A DNA stretch of 64,000 nucleotides from Charina bottae (GCA_023362775.1 JALMGJ010000001.1:88662501-88726500), one strand, 5' to 3'. Positions 10,109 through 22,487 are shown, numbered from the stretch's first letter. The notes: a model not told the origin generated them from the sequence alone. Translations and numbers: made by a program.

Positions 10109-10519
10109 CATGAATAGTTTACTTGTGCTACCTGTCTTATTGCCCTATTTTAGTATTTTGTTTTCATTACACTTTATGAAAGCGTTGGTATTTTAAGGGT
10201 TGCAATTGCACAAGCGATAGTGATTGCTTGGGACTTCAAATGCACAGCTGTCCTTACATGGATTTCAACAGCGGGAAGGAAGTAACGCCTTCACTAACGG
10301 CTGAAATAAAGATTGCGATAGATAAAAATGGGTTTTGTGCTACTGAGCTATTGCTTTAAAACTCAAGACTCTTCCCCGCCCCGAAAGTTAAAACACCGCG
10401 AGAAACTCTCCAACAGAGAAGAGGTCTTAATCTACCTTTAGCTGAGATCATCTATTCTGCTGCCTGATCAAAGAATGAAAAAACGCCCGATTTTTTTTTA
10501 CCGCTCCTTCTGATTTTTC

Positions 10520-10658
10520 TAATCGATACGAAGAGTCCCCTCGGTCCTTCTTTTCTTCGCCTTCTTTTATCGGGCATTTAAGTTGGACGCCTATAAAGCG
10601 GCAGGCTCGGATGTCGTGGCGCGCCGATGGTAGTGAAAAGTCCCCTTTTTCCCGCAAG
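10520..10658 (+). promoter_or_regulatory. PINX1: PINX1 promoter and 5' UTR
   Basis: The region upstream of the start has a TATAAAG at 10592-10598 and is richer in CpG than its surroundings. A YY1-type site, AAGATGGCG, overlaps the start codon (10656-10664). An upstream ATG at 10611 is in frame with the PINX1 start and has no stop between, so a 16-residue N-terminal extension is possible. The family start (MxMLAE) favours 10659. Confidence 0.6.
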
Positions 10659-10677
10659 ATGGCGATGTTGGCAGAAC
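10659..10677 (+). CDS. PINX1: PINX1 exon 1 (coding part)
   Basis: This exon encodes MAMLAE plus one base of the next codon, followed by a GTGAGT donor. The N-terminal MxMLAE is the conserved PINX1 start. PINX1 is a nucleolar and telomere-associated G-patch protein that binds TERF1 and the telomerase catalytic subunit, restrains telomerase and takes part in rRNA processing. The inferred eight-exon product here is about 367 aa, somewhat longer than the human protein of 328 aa. Splice phases agree throughout (1, 0, 0, 1, 1, 0, 0). Confidence 0.9.
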
Positions 10678-10975
10678 GTGAGTATGAAGCTGGTGGAAAC
10701 GGAGGAGGTAGAAAACAGCGCGAGGTATCGGGGAAACTGCCAATGGGTGGCTTTTCCCCTTCGCTTCGGACTCCAGTGATCTTTGTGAGAGGTCTATGAT
10801 TTCAGTAGAAGAGCTCAGGGTCCTCCTTCCAGCACAGGATGATTAGATACTGATGGGAAGCCCATAAGCAAAGCATGGAAGTAGCGGCTACTTAATTTTA
10901 TTCTTCCTCTAGCGGATAGATTTCAAAAGCATTCTGTCTCCGAATTTTTATTTGGTTCTAGTTGAAGATCTAAAG

Positions 10976-11095
10976 CAGCGTTTCTCAACCTTGGCAATTT
11001 TAAGATGTGTGGCCTTCAACTCCCAGAATTCAACTCCCAGAATTCTGGGAGTTGAAGTCGACACACCTTAACGTTGCCAAGGTTGAGAAACACGG
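10976..11095. mobile_element. Palindromic hAT MITE
   Basis: The 120-bp element has long inverted ends (CAGCGTTTCTCAACCTTGGC against GCCAAGGTTGAGAAACACGG) and a centre AACTCCCAGAATTCTGGGAGTT. It is flanked by the 8-bp duplication ATCTAAAG (10968-10975, 11096-11103). A short internal duplication (TTCAACTCCCAGAA) sits in the left arm. Confidence 0.88.
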
Positions 11096-11599
11096 ATCTA
11101 AAGCTACCAGATTTGGGCTGCAAACCCCGGGTGGCAAATCCCTAGGTGGCAGCACAGGGAGTTCTTTGCATCTTTGCTCCATTTAATGGTCACCCGGATT
11201 TTCATAGCCATAGAACTTATATAGACATTTGCGTTGTGCTTTTAAGCAGATCATTCTTAAAGCCAGTTCAAGTGCTTATGCTGCCCCCAAATGGTATCAG
11301 AGGAGCTAGAAACAACAATATTGAGGCGGGGGTGAGGGAGGCTTCACCTTCCTAACTTGTAAGCACCCAAAAGCATTTTAAAAGGCTGAGCTGGAGAAGC
11401 CATAGAAAGTGCCTGTAGGCTGTTAAGGAATGCATGGGGGGAAAGAAGCTCAGATTAAATCCTGTTGTCAAATTTATCTGTAAATAGGTGGGCAGTCCTG
11501 TGATATTAGTCCCGCTAATTACTCAGTGGAGTCACACTCCCCCTGAAGGAGATGGACCATCCTCGGCTCATGGTTTATGTTTAAACAGCAGGTGAAAGT

Positions 11600-12270
11600 T
11601 ACACCCTTTGCCCAGCTTTCACTGGTGCATTAGTTGCAACCCTACTTTGACCAGGGTGCCCTGACAAGTGTAGCTCAACTGGATTATTATAAGGTACTCT
11701 ATGTGCAGCTCCCTTTGGAAATGAGCTAGGAACTGCAGCAGGCACAGAATGTGGCAGCTGGACTGCTGGTGGGGCAAACCTACTAATGCAGACTAACACC
11801 AATATCAAAGTTGCTGCCCTGGTTATCAGTAAAATTCTATGTGGTATAAACATTGTGTAATGTAGCATCAGAGATAGTAAGAACCATCTTGCCAGAATTA
11901 ACAGTCCGTCCAGTCTGAACATCTAGGAGGACCTACTGAGGGTCCCATCCCTTCAAGACGTGACAGGATGTGAACCAAGTGTCAGGCCTTTTCAGTAATA
12001 ACCCCCACATTCTGGAAAACCCTTTCCCCCAGAGGCATAACTGGCCCCACCCCACGTGGCATTCTGTAAGGCCATGAAAACCATCCTATTCTGGAGTGCC
12101 TTTGACCCAGAATGATCGTGGACACAGTTATGTTAATTACTATATTATTTTATACTTGGTATGTTATATTTCTGTTTATTTCTTGTTGCCATATTCTGCT
12201 TTGTTGTTCACTATCCAGGATCTCAGTTGATTGGGGCAGTTTACCAATACTATAAATAAATAGTTATTTT
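11600..12270 (+). mobile_element. Old CR1/L2-clade LINE 3' end
   Basis: Diverged plus-strand sequence retains the order found at 5446-6165: a GATTATTATAAGGTACTCTA block, GCACAGAATGTGGCAGC, CATTCTGGAAAACCCTTTCC and an AATAAATAG-type tail. Many indels; no reading frame. Confidence 0.65.
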
Positions 12271-13587
12271 ATGAAAATATCTAAAATAATTTATTTTGGA
12301 GCAGTGAATGCTTTAATAAGATAAATTAAATTCTTTTGATTTGATAATCTATGTATTACTGCTGTTTAATGCTGTCACTTTGTTACCAATAATTCTAGGT
12401 ATTAAATTATTGTTGCATTTTGATTTTGTTTATATTGGAAATTGCTGTAGTTTTGTTTGAGGAAGAGTAGAGTAGATATGTAATTATTATGTGTAATATT
12501 TGTTGTCAAGTCATCTTCACTTGAAGATTGGATTGATTGAGGAAACTCTTGTAGCTAATCAACAATTGATTAACAACTATTTTTAATCAACAAAAAGATT
12601 CTTAAAAATAGGGTTACTTTAGCTGCTCCCCCAAAAGCACCTCATCAATCTCTCTTCTGTGCATTCTCTCTGGGCATGTTACTAAAAAAAGTGCTGTCAA
12701 TTATCTGTGGTACAAGTATGTCAATTAGAGAACATTAAAAAATGTCTAGTTACATTACAATCCAATACATCTGGAGGATGCCAAGTTAGTTAATACTGAA
12801 ATAAATCATATTTGTATATTTGAGATCAGAACTATAATATACATTTCAATTACTACTATTTATCAGTTCCTATTTCCTGGCCCTTGTTTTTGGTCAATCA
12901 GTGTTCCCTTTTTTTCTTTCTTTGAACAGATTTAGGGAATGCTGCAAATGAATGTGTGTGCACACACAGTTTCACAAAATTACTACAAAATGGCGGATTT
13001 GAATACAGCATTAGTTGCATTAAACATTTGTCAAGAAAAAGCTTAAAAAGTGCTTGTCAGTCATTCATCCTGACATCTTAGAATATTGACTATTTCTTAC
13101 TAAGCCATTTAGAAAAGGATTTATTACCAACTTTCCCTTCATTTCTTTATAAATAAACTTGCTTCTCTGGGCACAATCCAAACATGGAAATAAGTATTTT
13201 TAAAATAATTTATATTGAAATATGTAAGTGTACAGTTAGTCCTCCAATTTTTAAGTGTGGAATTTAAGAGTTACTTAACTCATTTATCTCCCCTACCGTA
13301 TATATGAATATATAGGAAAGAATTTACAACTTCCTTTATATTAGGTAGGAAACATTGTGGTTATTGGCTTGATCAGTCTGTTTTCTCCCACCTTTTGGAG
13401 CCTTTTCCTAATCTGTCTTTCTCTCTTCACAGAGTTGACTGCCTTGTGTGCTCATTCCCTAAAATGTTCTTTAAAAGTCTTTACAGAAACAAGTGCTTTG
13501 GTTAGGAGAAGCACTATTGTCAAGAGGAAAGGCTTCCCGTTTCAATTTTGAAAATATAACTAGATCTCACTCAATTTTCCTTTGTAG

Positions 13588-13697
13588 CACGTCGCAAACT
13601 GAAATGGTCTGTGGATCCCCGGAACAGTGCTTGGAGTAAAGATGAATCAAAATTTGGCCAGAAGATGTTGGAAAAAATGGGATGGTCAAAAGGCAAG
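13588..13697 (+). CDS. PINX1: PINX1 exon 2 (G-patch start)
   Basis: The acceptor is TTTGTAG and the donor AAG|GTAAAT. The exon completes codon 7 and encodes RRKLKWSVDPRNSAWSKDES followed by KFGQKMLEKMGWSKGK. This is the conserved basic N-terminus and the first half of the G-patch (KMGWSKGK), which in other G-patch proteins activates a DEAH helicase. It ends in phase 0 at codon 43, as in human. Confidence 0.97.
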
Positions 13698-14784
13698 GTA
13701 AATCTGTATGGAAGAAAATAATGGTTTACATTTTCCTTAGTATTTTCAAGGTTAAGTATAGAATAAAAATGTTTATGAAATAAATGTTTATGAAATAAAA
13801 TAAAATAAATATTATAAAAATGGCCAGAATAAGAAATTGAATGGGGATCATCCCTTTGGCCTTCCTAACAGGGATCCTTTTACATTAATCTGGAACAGAT
13901 TATTTTTCAAATAAAATCTGAAGTTAGGCTGAAACATTACTGTATTTTTTAATGGATACTGATCTGTTTCCCTTGGCATAAGGGCTCTGGAATAAACTTC
14001 TTGAGGTGACCACCCTGAATCTGAGTTAAACCTTAAAGATGTGCCTCAACTTGGACTTCCACCTTCTAGTCCCATTTATTGGCTAAGGCAGAGCTTTCCA
14101 AACTTTTCATGTTGGTGACACACTTTTTAGACATGCATCATTTTGCGACACAGTAATTCAGTTTTACTAGCAAACCAGAGGTTAAACTAACTAACTTATA
14201 AGAGATATGGACACATACATAAATTGTAATAGCGAAATATATGGGGACACAACATATCTCATGAAAACAGTGTTCCCATTTACAGCAGGGCACAAGGCAG
14301 GCATTAGGACCTGCACGGAATCCTGGCAGGGCTCGGAGGCAGCAGCAGCGAGGTGCTTGAGGCTCTGAGTGTCTGATTCAGAGGTTTCTCGTTATGTTCG
14401 CGTGACACACCTACACACTGCAGCCGACACACTAACGTGTCGCAACACACAGTTTGGAAAGCGCTAGGCTAAGGCATCAAGAAACACTAAGAAGTTATCC
14501 CTCAGAGTTTTCAGATTAGCAAGAGAATGCTTCCATCTTCCAGACAAAAGGAGCAGCCTCGGGGATTAGCTTCCCTTTCTCTGCAAGGATGGATGCTTGA
14601 TTTCTGGTTGCTAGTTGCTTGGGTATGTGTGAGTTTTGTTTTGTTTTCTAATTATTGCAATCTGTTGAGAATAACTGGGTTGAAAAAAACAACAACAAAA
14701 TGAGACATTGATGCCCTTCTGCACACTAGAAACAAATGAGATTCCCCAGGGCAGATCTTTCAGTGTGTCATCTGTTTCCACCAG
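13698..14784 (+). other. PINX1 intron 2
   Basis: It carries one hAT MITE (14089-14466); otherwise no recognisable element. Confidence 0.85.
14089..14466. mobile_element. hAT MITE, monomer (inverted relative to 24513)
   Basis: Ends CAGAGCTTTCCAAACT and AGTTTGGAAAGCGCTA with the 8-bp duplication GGCTAAGG (14081-14088, 14467-14474). It is the same family as 9012 and 24513, in opposite orientation, with extra interior sequence. Confidence 0.9.
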
Positions 14785-14877
14785 GGGCTTGGGGCTCAAG
14801 AGCAAGGCAACACAGAGCATATCAAGGTTCAAGTAAAGAACGACACTTTGGGATTAGGAGCTTCTGTCAGCCAGGAA
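14785..14877 (+). CDS. PINX1: PINX1 exon 3 (G-patch end)
   Basis: Acceptor CCACCAG, donor GAA|GTAAGT. It encodes GLGAQEQGNTEHIKVQVKND and then TLGLGASVSQE. These are the glycine-rich second half of the G-patch (GLGAQEQG) and the conserved HIKVQVKN/LGLGA block. It starts and ends in phase 0 (31 codons, residues 44-74). Confidence 0.97.
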
Positions 14878-15569
14878 GTAAGTGGAGTGTTTGTTTCTTT
14901 ATTTATGGTGAACCCAGGATCTTTTCTCAGGTTTTACAGAAGTAGACTTAGGTGTACAAATTTAGCAGATGTGAATTTAATTTGATTTGGTACAGCACAA
15001 AAACCAACTACAATGCATTTTGGTTTGGTTTGGCGTAAATATTTTCATAAGGGACTGGATTGTTTGTTGCATGTAATGATTTAGAATGTTGATACTTTTA
15101 GTGCAAGACCTTTGTTCACACGTTAAATCAAGGTTGAAATGGAAGCACCGCAATTTGTATGATGTATAAACTTATAAATATTGGTTTACAGTCAGCCAGC
15201 AAATCAACATTGCAAGCTTTGGTTCCAAGTGCTACCCATAGTTTCTCTGAATTGCTAACCCCCAAAGCTTTTGGCGGCTGCCCTATCACATGAAGGACTT
15301 CTGGAATGTAGTGAACCACAAATTGAAGCAGCTCTGAATCGTGGTTCTTCTGCTGTACATTTGGGAGTGCAGACCATGGTTTGGTTTCCAAACTCAAATT
15401 TATGACAGCTGTGATTTGGTATTTGAATTTGAATCATAAGAACACGGAAGGAACAATGATAGCCATGGAAATAATTCACTGTTTTTAATTATTTAATTAT
15501 TGCCCTTTTTTGTTATCCTTCCCTCACTCCCCGTCAGTTGTAAGCATTCTGTTTGTATGTTGGGTGCAG
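14878..15569 (+). other. PINX1 intron 3
   Basis: 692 bp, no repeat or gene recognised. Confidence 0.85.
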
Positions 15570-15648
15570 GACAACTGGATTGCTCACCAGGATGACTTCA
15601 ACCAGCTTTTGGCAGAGCTGAATAATTGTTATGCACAAGATGTCCCAG
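15570..15648 (+). CDS. PINX1: PINX1 exon 4
   Basis: Acceptor GGGTGCAG, donor CCAG|GTAACA. It encodes DNWIAHQDDFNQLLAELNNC and then YAQDVP. DNWIAHQDDFNQLLAELN is nearly invariant in vertebrate PINX1. Ends in phase 1. Confidence 0.97.
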
Positions 15649-16472
15649 GTAACAGGATTCAACTTTGAGGGCAACTGTCAATGAAACTCTTAATGTAAAA
15701 TTACATATGTTGACCACATGAGGTCACTATTGCTGTTTGAGTGGAAGCATGTGAAATCAAAGCCACCTCCTACCCTGTCAGGCTTAATGTTAGAATTTGG
15801 TGGGATTGGGGTTATGATCCTTGGATGAGAGGGCATTATTTTCACAGTCTGCTGATAGCTTTACCAAAACAGTGTGGCAAAGGGTTGCTTGTAGTCTGGA
15901 AGAATGATCATTTTGAGATCCTCATCTTGATACAGATTTTCCTCTCTATGACCACCAACATGACTTTGATTGCATCTGAATTTGGCTTTTGACATCTTGA
16001 TTGCCTTTGCATCTTAGTGTGCATTTACACACATTTCTGAAAGTTCTTGAGAGAACATCCCACATCATGACATACACAGGGAAAGTGGCCACTCCTAAGC
16101 ACATGTTCTTCCTGTTTATACTGATCCAAAAGCAAAAAATGAATTGTCCATTCTCTGGCTGGCTGGCAGCAGGGCTGAGAAGCACAAAAATCCTTTACAC
16201 AAGTTATTAACTGATGGAACCTGAAGGCAAATTTTTTATAACTTGTGAAGAAACTCAGGGAAGAGCAACCATTTCATTTCTGCCATAATGGTCATGTGAA
16301 CAGTGTGGAAGTGGTTAGGCTGGGAGCAAGCTACCGATATTTGTAAGAGTCAATAGAGGTGCACTAGGAAAACAAGAAATATGGGGAGGATACTCCACAT
16401 TGGAATTCAACATGTCAGGAGGACAGTGCAGATGCTGGCCTCATGTAATTGCATTTTTTGTTTGCATTCTAG
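15649..16472 (+). other. PINX1 intron 4
   Basis: 824 bp of unique-looking sequence. Short open frames on both strands have no protein character. Confidence 0.85.
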
Positions 16473-16565
16473 AATCTACTTGCAAAGATAGAAAGAAAAC
16501 TTTTAGCCTTGAGGAAAAATCCAAGACCTCTAGAAAACGAGTTCACTATGTGAAATTTGCCAAAG
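16473..16565 (+). CDS. PINX1: PINX1 exon 5
   Basis: Acceptor GCATTCTAG, donor AAAG|GTAACC. It encodes ESTCKDRKKTFSLEEKSKTS and then RKRVHYVKFAK. The FSLEEKSKxSxxRVHYxKF block matches the conserved PINX1 central region. Enters and leaves in phase 1. Confidence 0.97.
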
Positions 16566-17034
16566 GTAACCTCCAATGAAACTAAATGAATCCTGTTCAG
16601 TAAAGGATATGAAAAACTCCATTAAAATGTTTCTAATGTGATCAGTACAGTAGCGTGTTTGACTGAAAAGGGTCTCCTGTCTTAATTTAAACATATCAAA
16701 ATATTGTTGAGAGAGTATTTGATGGGGAATGTATAGCATGGGAAGGGTTAAATTAGAAGCTGAGGCATGTGTGTTTCAAAATTGTGATACAAATTTGATT
16801 TGGATGCACATTGCAGCTTTCACTTAAAGGAAGCAAGTTTTCAGTGTTTCCTCCAAATAAGATAACAGTCTAGTAGAAATTTCTCTGGTTTAAGCCCCAT
16901 TGAAATGAATCAATTTTTTTAAAAGTGTGTACGGAGAAAACTTTATTTTCTTCTTGTTCAGGCACATTGACCTAACTGTTATTCTGCAAGATGGCGATAA
17001 ATTGTTTTGTTGTTTTTCCCGCTATTCTTCCCAG
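16566..17034 (+). other. PINX1 intron 5
   Basis: 469 bp with no recognisable element. Confidence 0.85.
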
Positions 17035-17108
17035 GAAAAGATCTCTCTTCTCGAAGTGAAGATGACCTATCCTGTATATTTGGGAAACGCAAAATCAAGA
17101 AAATGCAA
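17035..17108 (+). CDS. PINX1: PINX1 exon 6
   Basis: Acceptor TCTTCCCAG, donor CAA|GTATGT. It completes a glycine codon and encodes KDLSSRSEDDLSCIFGKRK followed by IKKMQ. The GKDLSSRSxxDLxCIFGKR motif is conserved in PINX1. Ends in phase 0 at residue 156, ahead of the 26-kb intron. Confidence 0.96.
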
Positions 17109-17661
17109 GTATGTGATGTTTTTTGACATTGTAGATATGCATTGGACTGTATGCTTAAACTGTGGTTTATTCTGACAGTTTAAAATTACTTCCTTTCTGC
17201 TGTGCATCCATTTGAGTATTATATAGATTGCTGTGTTGCATGTTCATGTTCTGTTAATCCTGGGAGGGAGGGGAGGAGGCGATGGAAGGATCAAGACAAT
17301 ATGAGTTATCTGGGCAGAGGAAACCAGCTAGGTAGGACCGAGTAGGTGAATGATGGGGAATGTGACCTTCTAGGAAAAGGTTAATCTTTTGCTCAGCCAG
17401 AAGCTAGACTGTTCACTGACTCTGTTTGTAGTTGGGAGAGTCATTAGAGGTGTAACCCGTGGCTGATAAATGAGCCTAGCCATGTGAAACTTTGACAAAG
17501 GAAATGGGTGCTCCTGTAGTTGTTTCAGAGTGAAGACTTGCAAGTAGATTATTAGTGCCCATTTATAAAATGTTAGGCACAGCACTCCACGTTTTGTGTC
17601 AAAACAAAAAAGCTTAGGAAGCATAGATCTCAATGAAACTGCATTTTCTGTTCCTGTAAAC

Positions 17662-17897
17662 CAGGGGTGGGGAACCTTTTTTCTGCCAAGGGCCATTTGG
17701 ATATTTATAACTGGGGACCGGTGGGAGGGCGGGATTTCTGAGATTTCCGGGGGGCGGAGTTTGCGGGCGGGAGCCAATCACAAGCACTGGGGGGCGGGGT
17801 TTGTGGGCGGGAGCCAATCACGTGGAAGGGGTGGGGCTTGCAGGCGGGAGCCCCTCAGGCTGTATACGGCCCGCGGGCCTGACATTGCCCACCCCTG
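17662..17897. mobile_element. hAT-type MITE, GC-rich
   Basis: Inverted ends CAGGGGTGGGGAACC and TTGCCCACCCCTG, with TGTAAAC on both sides as a near-perfect 8-bp duplication. The interior has repeated GCGGGAGCCAATCAC units and high CpG. Confidence 0.8.
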
Positions 17898-17984
17898 ATG
17901 TAAACAAACCTTGTACTACAAAGAGCTGTGCAGGTGTGTTTGACCACAAATACCATAATCCATAGCTAATTGATTGGGAATTGG

Positions 17985-18645
17985 AATATTTGCAATGCGC
18001 TCTACATGGGGCTACCCCTGAAGAGTATCCGGAAGCTTCAGCTGGTCCAGAATGTGGCCGCACAGACAGTTATTGGTGCCGTAAAATCAGCTCATGTGAC
18101 ACCTGTGCTGCGCGAGCTGCATTGGGTACCAGTTTGCTTCCGGGTTCAATTCAAGGTGTTGGTTATCACCTTTAAAGCCCTACATGGTATGGGACCAGGT
18201 TACCTGAGGGATCGTCTCACCCCCAGAACATCGACCCACCCCACCCGATCATGCAGAGAGGGCATGCTACGGACCCCATCAACAAAATAATTCCATCTAG
18301 CGGGATCCAGGAGGCGGGCCTTCTCTGCAGTAGCGCCCACCCTTTGGAATATCTTGCCCCCGGAACTGAGGCGGGTTTCCTCGCTCCCGACCTTCCAGAA
18401 AGACTTGAAGACCTGGTTCTGCCATCTTGCTTGGGATGGGAATGCTAACAGTTCCTCCTGGGGGTGGCTGGTGCCATGAAGCCCGCCCTATTATTAACAT
18501 CTATTCCACTTGGATTTTATATTTATTTTATTGATGTTGTAATTTTATATTCATGTTTTTAATTTGTTTTATTGTGAACTGCCCAGAGTCCCCCGGTTGG
18601 GGGAGATGGGCAGTAATACAAATTTAAATAATAAATAAATAAATA
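17985..18645 (+). mobile_element. CR1/L2-clade LINE 3' end, copy 2
   Basis: Closely related to 5446-6165: NALYMGLPLKSIRKLQLVQN, LRELHWVPVCFRVQFKVLVI and FKALHGMGPGYLRDRLTPR. It ends in GCCCAGAGTC...GAGATGGGCAG and an (AATA)n tail. It is 5' truncated, with frameshifts after 18290. Confidence 0.88.
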
Positions 18646-19218
18646 TTTAAACAAATATTTGTCCAACACACCTGGAGAACTCCGGCTTGGAGTGTTGTAA
18701 ATTCTCTGGAAATGTAGATGCTATTTCCTTGATAGTGGAATTTGGAAACAGAATATCTTGTTGAGGAATTAGTATGAATTAATAATTGGGACAAGGTAAT
18801 TAAAAATCAGATGTGAAAAGTGTTAGTGTTTAACAAACAAGACTAGAAATTAGGCAATTTTAAAATTTTGTTTGTTTCTTTTTAGAAGAACTCTCATGTT
18901 TTATCTACTTATTGATTTGTTAAGTATTTGTTCCAGAACTAATGCCTTTGGGAAAAATATAAAATCCTGGAAAATTGCAGCCTTCCAGATATCCAGCCCC
19001 CATAATCCCCATTCAGCTTAAGACATGAATTATGGGGGGTGAAATCTAGCAACATGTGGAAGAGCACAATTTTCTTTGACCTCTAGTTTAATACGAAGGT
19101 TCTAAGGACCTCAAATTTTAAGGCCTCTTGACTCTACCTTCTGGTGGGTATAAACAGTAGGAAAGGATGGTTATCTTCAGAGCCTGCTTTTGAAATGCTC
19201 GGAAATAAATGGCTGGCC

Positions 19219-19618
19219 AGTTTCTTGCTGTCTTGTTTAAATAGATCTCATTTCTGCTTTGTTGAATATTTCATGTCCTTAAGAAGCTCCACTATGCCTT
19301 TTCTCTTCTCTGCGTATGTATCAACTCTTTCACTGGTTACATAATGCCAAAACCTCCTGTGATTGCTTTGCAGTTCCACTGAGGTTCAGACAGGTCAAAT
19401 CAGCATTGCTTTTTTAAAGTGAACTCTTTTAAAGAAAGGCCAGAAACTGAGAACAGGCTTTCTCTGACTTCCTAAAGGGGGTGCTTATGTCAAGCCTTCC
19501 CTGACCTGGTGCTGTCCAGATGCATTGGATTAGCCCAGCCTCCCTTGAAAGAGTGAGATAAGCTTGTCGATAATAGTAATAATAACATTTTTATATCTCA
19601 CATCATTGGCTTCCTGGG
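19219..19618 (+). repeat. 400-bp direct duplication, left copy
   Basis: Identical by eye, with no gap, to 20314-20713 (offset 1,095 bp). It contains no gene; an ATAATAGTAATAATAA tract lies near its end. Confidence 0.92.
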
Positions 19619-20313
19619 CTGCTAGAAACTGAATATCAAACTAAATATTCCTTTGGTCTTAGCTGTTCTAGCTGTTTTTCTGCTTGTAAGACTGCCATGT
19701 CCCTCTGTGAGGGGCTGCTTCAGAATAACTAATTGGGGGAAATGAATGGATTTAAAAAAAAAATATTATTACTTGGGTCATTTCAACCATCATATAAATT
19801 GTTAACTGCCTACTCCCAGACTGCCTTCCTGGCTCCTGTTTTATGGCTTAGAAGCTGAGGTTGTATGGTGATAGGGAAGCTTGTTTCATTCAAAAACTGA
19901 ATTTCAAGCTGACTTTACAATGTAGACGCACATAAAGTCTTCTCTTTATCTAGTCTGGCGTGTGGGATTGGCTAGGAATAATAGAACATGGTATTATAGA
20001 GCACCCTTAAGCTCTTGGTATGCCTTTAGGATGTGGTTGAAGGTTTGTGTTCTTTGGAAGATTGGCACTAAACACATGCCCTTGATTTCAAAATCTTGGC
20101 ACATATGAGTGTCATGCCTAAAAGAACAAGGAAATGCTAGCTGAGAGCATCCTTATATCTCTTCCTGCCTAGATAGGAAGAGTCCTGGTGTCCATCAAGA
20201 CCTAGAATTCTGTTGTCAATCAAAGACTAGCACAGCCAACCTTTTCAACTTGAGTATCTAAGCCAGATGGTTCAGGTGAGGAATGTTCCTTTGCTAACAT
20301 AGTTTTCAGCCCA

Positions 20314-20713
20314 AGTTTCTTGCTGTCTTGTTTAAATAGATCTCATTTCTGCTTTGTTGAATATTTCATGTCCTTAAGAAGCTCCACTATGCCTTTTCTC
20401 TTCTCTGCGTATGTATCAACTCTTTCACTGGTTACATAATGCCAAAACCTCCTGTGATTGCTTTGCAGTTCCACTGAGGTTCAGACAGGTCAAATCAGCA
20501 TTGCTTTTTTAAAGTGAACTCTTTTAAAGAAAGGCCAGAAACTGAGAACAGGCTTTCTCTGACTTCCTAAAGGGGGTGCTTATGTCAAGCCTTCCCTGAC
20601 CTGGTGCTGTCCAGATGCATTGGATTAGCCCAGCCTCCCTTGAAAGAGTGAGATAAGCTTGTCGATAATAGTAATAATAACATTTTTATATCTCACATCA
20701 TTGGCTTCCTGGG
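20314..20713 (+). repeat. 400-bp direct duplication, right copy
   Basis: Second copy of 19219-19618. The flanks differ, and the 695 bp between copies are not duplicated. Confidence 0.92.
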
Positions 20714-21259
20714 TTGCAGATCCTCTAAAACTGGGACTTCTGAGCCTCTTAAATTTTTTCCACGGAGGCAAATATTTACGTTCTTCTGCCATCCTCCAAC
20801 TAAATCCCCAAGTGGCAAAATAACTTTTGAGTGTCTGTTTCTTCCCCTGTGTGAGAGAAACTCCCCCTCCTTTTCTTGACTTAGCTGCAAGCAAGCATTT
20901 GGCCTCCTTGTGAGTTGACAGCTTATTTCCTTTACAATAAATTATAAGGCTAAACAACACTGTGGTTTACAACTAGTTAGAGGGAATTTCTGTCATTCTT
21001 GATGTCCTTGTTATATACAAATCAAAGCAAAACAGTTGCCTACCTGAGCACACCTAAATTCAGATTGTTAGCACTTTTCTCAGGGAGATGGTGGAGCAAT
21101 TGGAGTTACTGATTAGACTTCTACCTAGGAACCTTTAGCAAGGGGCCAATTGTTCATGTGCTTACTTTTTTATTGTATGGAACACAAGTTCTCAAGTCAA
21201 CTAACTTAGTCAAATCCTGGAGAACTGGTGAAGAGCCAGGTGATTAAAAGAAAACAAAT

Positions 21260-22487
21260 ATCCCTATCTTCAAAAAAACAAAAAAAAGGTGGGGGGAAAA
21301 TCCATGAACTACAGGGCAATCAGTCCAACATCAATACCTGAAAAGATTCCAAATAACATAATCTGGAAACACCTTAAAAACAGCATTATCAAATGAATGC
21401 TTGGATTTGTCAAGAACAAATCTTTCCAGATTAACTTTATCTCATTTTCATCTGGTAACTTCCTTAAAAGATTGTGGAATGCAGTAAACATAATATAGCT
21501 TAACTGTAATAAGGTAAAGGAATAGTGTAACACTTAAGTGAATGTATAGCCAACTCATCAGTGGTTTTCATCAAACAGAGAAGAGGTATTGGGTGTGCTT
21601 CCACAAGGATCAATTCTCAATACTTTTAAATATTTTTATTAATTACTTCGATGAAAACATAGAGGAAATGCTTATCAAAAACCACAAAATTGGATGGAAT
21701 TGCTAATATCCTAGAAGACAAAAATAAAAATCAACATGATCGCTGTAGGATAGAGAAAAGACCAAAAGTAACAGAATGAAATTTAATTCACAAGTACAGA
21801 GTTCTTCATGGAAGAAACAGAAATCAAATATCCATGTACTGAAAAGGGAATACATGGCTTGGTATTTGTACTTATGGGGAAAAAATCTTGAAAGAGTAGT
21901 TGACTGCAAACTGAATATGAGCCAGCAGTGTGGTGTGGGTGCAAAAAAGACAAATACAGGTTTTGGCTGGATCAATCAAAGTATAATTTTGGGAAGTAAT
22001 CTTTCCACTTTATTATGCTTTGGTCAAATGCTGTGTTTAGTTTTAAGGATTCAGAAAAATTGGAACAGGATCAGAGAAAGGCAATGAGGATCATTGGAGG
22101 GCTAGAAACTAAATTATATGGAGAGAAATAGAAAGAACTGAGTATGCTTAACCTTGAAAAAATATGATGGAGAGTTGGATATTAAGCATTTTTCAGATGT
22201 ACCCAAAAGGATGTCACATAGAAGAAGATCAAGGCATATTCTCTCTCGTCCTAGAGAGCAGGGCACAAGTTTCAAGTTACAGGAAGGCAGATTCCAACTG
22301 AATGTTAGAAAAAACATCCCAACAGTGAAACCAATTACCCAGAAAGGTAGTAGGCTCCCTTTCATTGTATGTATTCAAGCAGAGACTAGACAACCACCTG
22401 TCTGGAGTGCTTTAATTTGGATTCTTACACTGAATGGGGATTGAACTCACTGGCCTAAACTACCCCTTCCAACTATGATTCTGTAAA
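21260..22487 (+). mobile_element. Degenerate CR1 LINE 3' end
   Basis: Sequence blocks follow the amniote CR1 3' region: AACTACAGGGCAATCAGTCC, GTGTGCTTCCACAAGGATCA, GATCAGAGAAAGGCAATGAG, AGGAAGGCAGATTCCAACTG, GTAGTAGGCTCCCTTTC, and the tail TTCCAACTATGATTCTGTAA. Frames are destroyed. Confidence 0.75.

Larger units (their letters stand above)
10678..13587 (+). other. PINX1 intron 1
   Basis: It contains the palindromic hAT MITE at 10976-11095 and an old CR1/L2 LINE 3' end at about 11600-12270. The remainder is AT-rich with no recognisable element. The 11599-11922 and 13357-13551 open frames are chance. Confidence 0.8.
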
